From the NCBI RefSeq assembly GCF_964252635.1, contig NZ_CAXUNP010000063.1, positions 1 to 15,304 of the forward strand: a stretch of 15,304 bases of DNA, in the 5' to 3' direction. The position numbers and the translations under genes are program-made. Shown one piece after another: positions 13,831 to 15,304 of this stretch. How positions within the stretch are numbered: the stretch's first letter is position 1; the number at the start of each line of letters is the position of its first letter. The notes beneath the pieces are model-generated. The model did not search any database and was not told the origin of the DNA. It worked only from the letters and a program-made list of their open reading frames with translations. The stretch is from Jatrophihabitans sp964252635 (GTDB taxonomy: Bacteria > Actinomycetota > Actinomycetes > Mycobacteriales > Jatrophihabitantaceae).

Positions 13831-14325
13831 ATGCGGTGTCCGTACTGCCGTCACCCCGACTCGCGGGTCGTCGACTCCCGTGAGCAGGACGAGGGCCAGG
13901 TCATCCGGCGGCGTCGCTCCTGCCCCGAGTGCGGCCGGCGTTTCACCACGCTGGAGGAGGCGACGCTGGCGGTCATCAAGCGCAGCGGCGTCACCGAGCC
14001 GTTCACCCGCGCCAAGGTCGTCAGCGGTGTCCGGCGTGCCTGCCAGGGCCGCCCCGTCGACGAGGACGACCTCGCGCAGCTCGCGCAGGCCGTCGAGGAA
14101 GCCGTCCGGGCCACCGGGGTGGCCGAGGTGAACAGCGACGAGGTCGGTCTGGCCATCCTGGGCCCGCTGCGCGAACTCGACGAGGTCGCCTACCTGCGCT
14201 TCGCCAGCGTCTACCAGGCCTTCACCTCAGCGGCCGACTTCGAGAAGGCGATCGTCGACCTTCGACACCGCGCCGGCCCGCCCGCCCAGGTCGAGCCCGG
14301 CGATGCCGACAGCTCCAACCCCTGA
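13831..14325 (+). CDS. nrdR: Transcriptional repressor NrdR
   Basis: The 164-aa protein starts at ATG 13831, with AGGAG seven bases upstream; the open frame further 5' is non-coding leader. An N-terminal zinc ribbon has C3, C6, C31 and C34 (MRCPYC ... CPEC), followed by RRFTTLEE and an ATP-cone domain at about residues 46-136 that senses ATP/dATP. NrdR represses ribonucleotide reductase genes when dATP is plentiful. The gene is followed 75 nt later by nrdJ on the same strand and has an NrdR-box-like site at its promoter, so it should regulate itself and nrdJ. Its length is normal for the family. Confidence 0.96.
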   Translation: MRCPYCRHPDSRVVDSREQDEGQVIRRRRSCPECGRRFTTLEEATLAVIKRSGVTEPFTRAKVVSGVRRACQGRPVDEDDLAQLAQAVEEAVRATGVAEVNSDEVGLAILGPLRELDEVAYLRFASVYQAFTSAADFEKAIVDLRHRAGPPAQVEPGDADSSNP

Positions 14326-14363
14326 CCCACCGCAGCCAGTGATCCACCGCAGCCAGTGACCCA
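14323..14363. repeat. 17-bp tandem duplication spanning the nrdR stop codon
   Basis: TGACCCACCGCAGCCAG (14323-14339) is followed directly by TGATCCACCGCAGCCAG (14340-14356) and a partial third copy TGACCCA (14357-14363). The first TGA is the nrdR stop. The two full units differ at one base. It lies in the nrdR-nrdJ spacer and probably reflects replication slippage. Confidence 0.85.
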
Positions 14364-14400
14364 ACGCTCCCCGCGCCCAGCGTCCCGGAAGGACACCCGC

Positions 14401-15304
14401 ATGACCCAGGCCGACCTGACCCGCCCCGACTCCGGATCCGACGACACCGAGTCGCCGGGCACGCCGGTCTATTCGAAGTACGGCCTGCGGGTCGAGCGCG
14501 TGTACACCACCGACGGCGTGCACCCCTATGCCGAGGTGAGCTGGGAGCGCCGCGACGTCGTCATGACCAACTGGCGCGACGGGTCGATCAACTTCGAGCA
14601 GCGCGGCGTCGAGTTCCCCGACTTCTGGTCGGTCAACGCCGCCAACATCGTCACCACCAAGTACTTCCGTGGCGCGGTCGGTTCCGACGCCCGCGAGTGG
14701 TCGCTGCGTCAGCTCATCGACCGGGTCGTGCACAAGTACCGCGAGGCCGGCGAGCTGAACGGCTACTTCGCCTCCGCCGCGGACGCCGAGATCTTCGAGC
14801 ACGAGCTCACCTGGATGCTGCTGCACCAGGTGTTCAGCTTCAACTCGCCCGTCTGGTTCAACGTCGGCACCACGTCGCCGCAGCAGGTCAGCGCCTGCTT
14901 CATCCTGGCCGTCGACGACACCATGGACTCGATCCTCAACTGGTACCGCGAGGAGGGCCTGATCTTCAAGGGCGGCTCGGGTGCCGGGCTCAACCTCTCC
15001 CGCATCCGCTCGTCCAAGGAGCTGCTGTCCTCGGGCGGCACGGCCTCGGGCCCGGTCAGCTTCATGCGCGGCGCCGACGCCTCGGCCGGCACCATCAAGT
15101 CCGGCGGCGCCACCCGCCGCGCCGCGAAGATGGTCGTCCTCGACATCGACCACCCCGACATCGAGGAGTTCGTGTCGACCAAGGCGCGCGAGGAGGACAA
15201 GATCCGTGTCCTGCGCGACGCCGGCTACGACATGGACCTCGGTGGCTCCGACATCACCTCGGTGCAGTACCAGAACGCCAACAACTCCGTCCGCGTCAGC
15301 GACG
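14401..15304 (+). CDS. nrdJ: Class II (adenosylcobalamin-dependent) ribonucleotide reductase NrdJ, 5' part
   Basis: The open frame runs from ATG 14401 (GGAAGGA seven bases upstream) through the right edge: 301 codons of a protein that is usually about 950 aa in actinobacteria. It shows the NrdJ signature stretches WERRDVVMTNWRDGS, VEFPDFWSVNAANIV, FSFNSPVWFNVG, QQVSACFILAVDD (C166, the first conserved redox cysteine), FKGGSGAGLNLSRIRSSKE and VQYQNANNSVRVSD. The enzyme reduces ribonucleotides to deoxyribonucleotides using coenzyme B12 and does not need oxygen. The first about 25 residues are a variable Asp/Ser-rich extension. It is co-transcribed with nrdR. Radical-site and C-terminal cysteines lie outside the window. 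Confidence 0.96.
   Translation, partial: MTQADLTRPDSGSDDTESPGTPVYSKYGLRVERVYTTDGVHPYAEVSWERRDVVMTNWRDGSINFEQRGVEFPDFWSVNAANIVTTKYFRGAVGSDAREWSLRQLIDRVVHKYREAGELNGYFASAADAEIFEHELTWMLLHQVFSFNSPVWFNVGTTSPQQVSACFILAVDDTMDSILNWYREEGLIFKGGSGAGLNLSRIRSSKELLSSGGTASGPVSFMRGADASAGTIKSGGATRRAAKMVVLDIDHPDIEEFVSTKAREEDKIRVLRDAGYDMDLGGSDITSVQYQNANNSVRVSD

Noticed and set aside
14227..15200. Minus-strand open frames at the right end
   Set aside because: They lie opposite nrdJ, whose plus-strand frame is open to the edge and carries many NrdJ signature stretches.

Overview
The window is very GC-rich, with strong G/C bias at third codon positions and GTG/TTG starts. It looks chromosomal, from a high-GC Gram-positive (Actinomycetes-class) bacterium. 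Two observations support this: an actinobacterial-type ESX/type VII secretion system (T7SS) with eccB, eccC, eccD and eccE homologues plus several WXG100 proteins, and the gene order lexA / LysM protein / nrdR, which matches mycobacteria and relatives (Rv2720-Rv2719c-Rv2718c in M. tuberculosis), followed by a class II (B12-dependent) ribonucleotide reductase nrdJ. Genus cannot be assigned from the sequence alone.

Layout. (1) Positions 1-2806, minus strand: a cassette of five WXG100-type small secreted proteins in the order A-B-B-A-B (A = CFP-10-like with C-terminal YxxxE, B = ESAT-6-like), then a 133-aa helical protein and, overlapping it, a larger WXG-motif protein that runs off the left edge inside a Gly/Pro/Ser/Thr-rich linker (candidate effector). 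(2) 2807-3006: an unusually AT-rich, dyad-rich control region. (3) 3007-7692: eccB (minus), divergent from eccE plus an unrecognised 213-aa gene (plus), which converges on eccD (minus). (4) 7693-8057: eccD/eccC divergent spacer, filled with about 64-bp tandem repeats and broken by exactly 100 N (assembly gap). (5) 8058-12026: eccC, a three-ATPase FtsK/SpoIIIE-type motor (plus). (6) 12036-13602: lexA (minus), divergent from a LysM membrane protein (plus), with two LexA-type SOS boxes between them. (7) 13603-15304: a promoter with a NrdR-box-like site and four DnaA-box-like sequences, then nrdR and the 5' third of nrdJ.

How it works together. EccB, EccC, EccD and EccE form the membrane channel and motor that exports WXG100 heterodimers and larger partner substrates. 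The core genes are split over alternating strands instead of lying in one operon, and no mycosin protease gene (mycP) is visible. The right end is a DNA-damage and dNTP-supply module: LexA represses itself and probably the LysM division inhibitor/wall hydrolase, while NrdR and perhaps DnaA control the nrdR-nrdJ unit.

The most interesting signals are the DnaA-box cluster in the nrdRJ leader, the repeat array and gap between eccD and eccC, the cut-off effector candidate at the left edge, the unknown gene next to eccE, and the 21-bp dyad in front of the WXG100 cassette.
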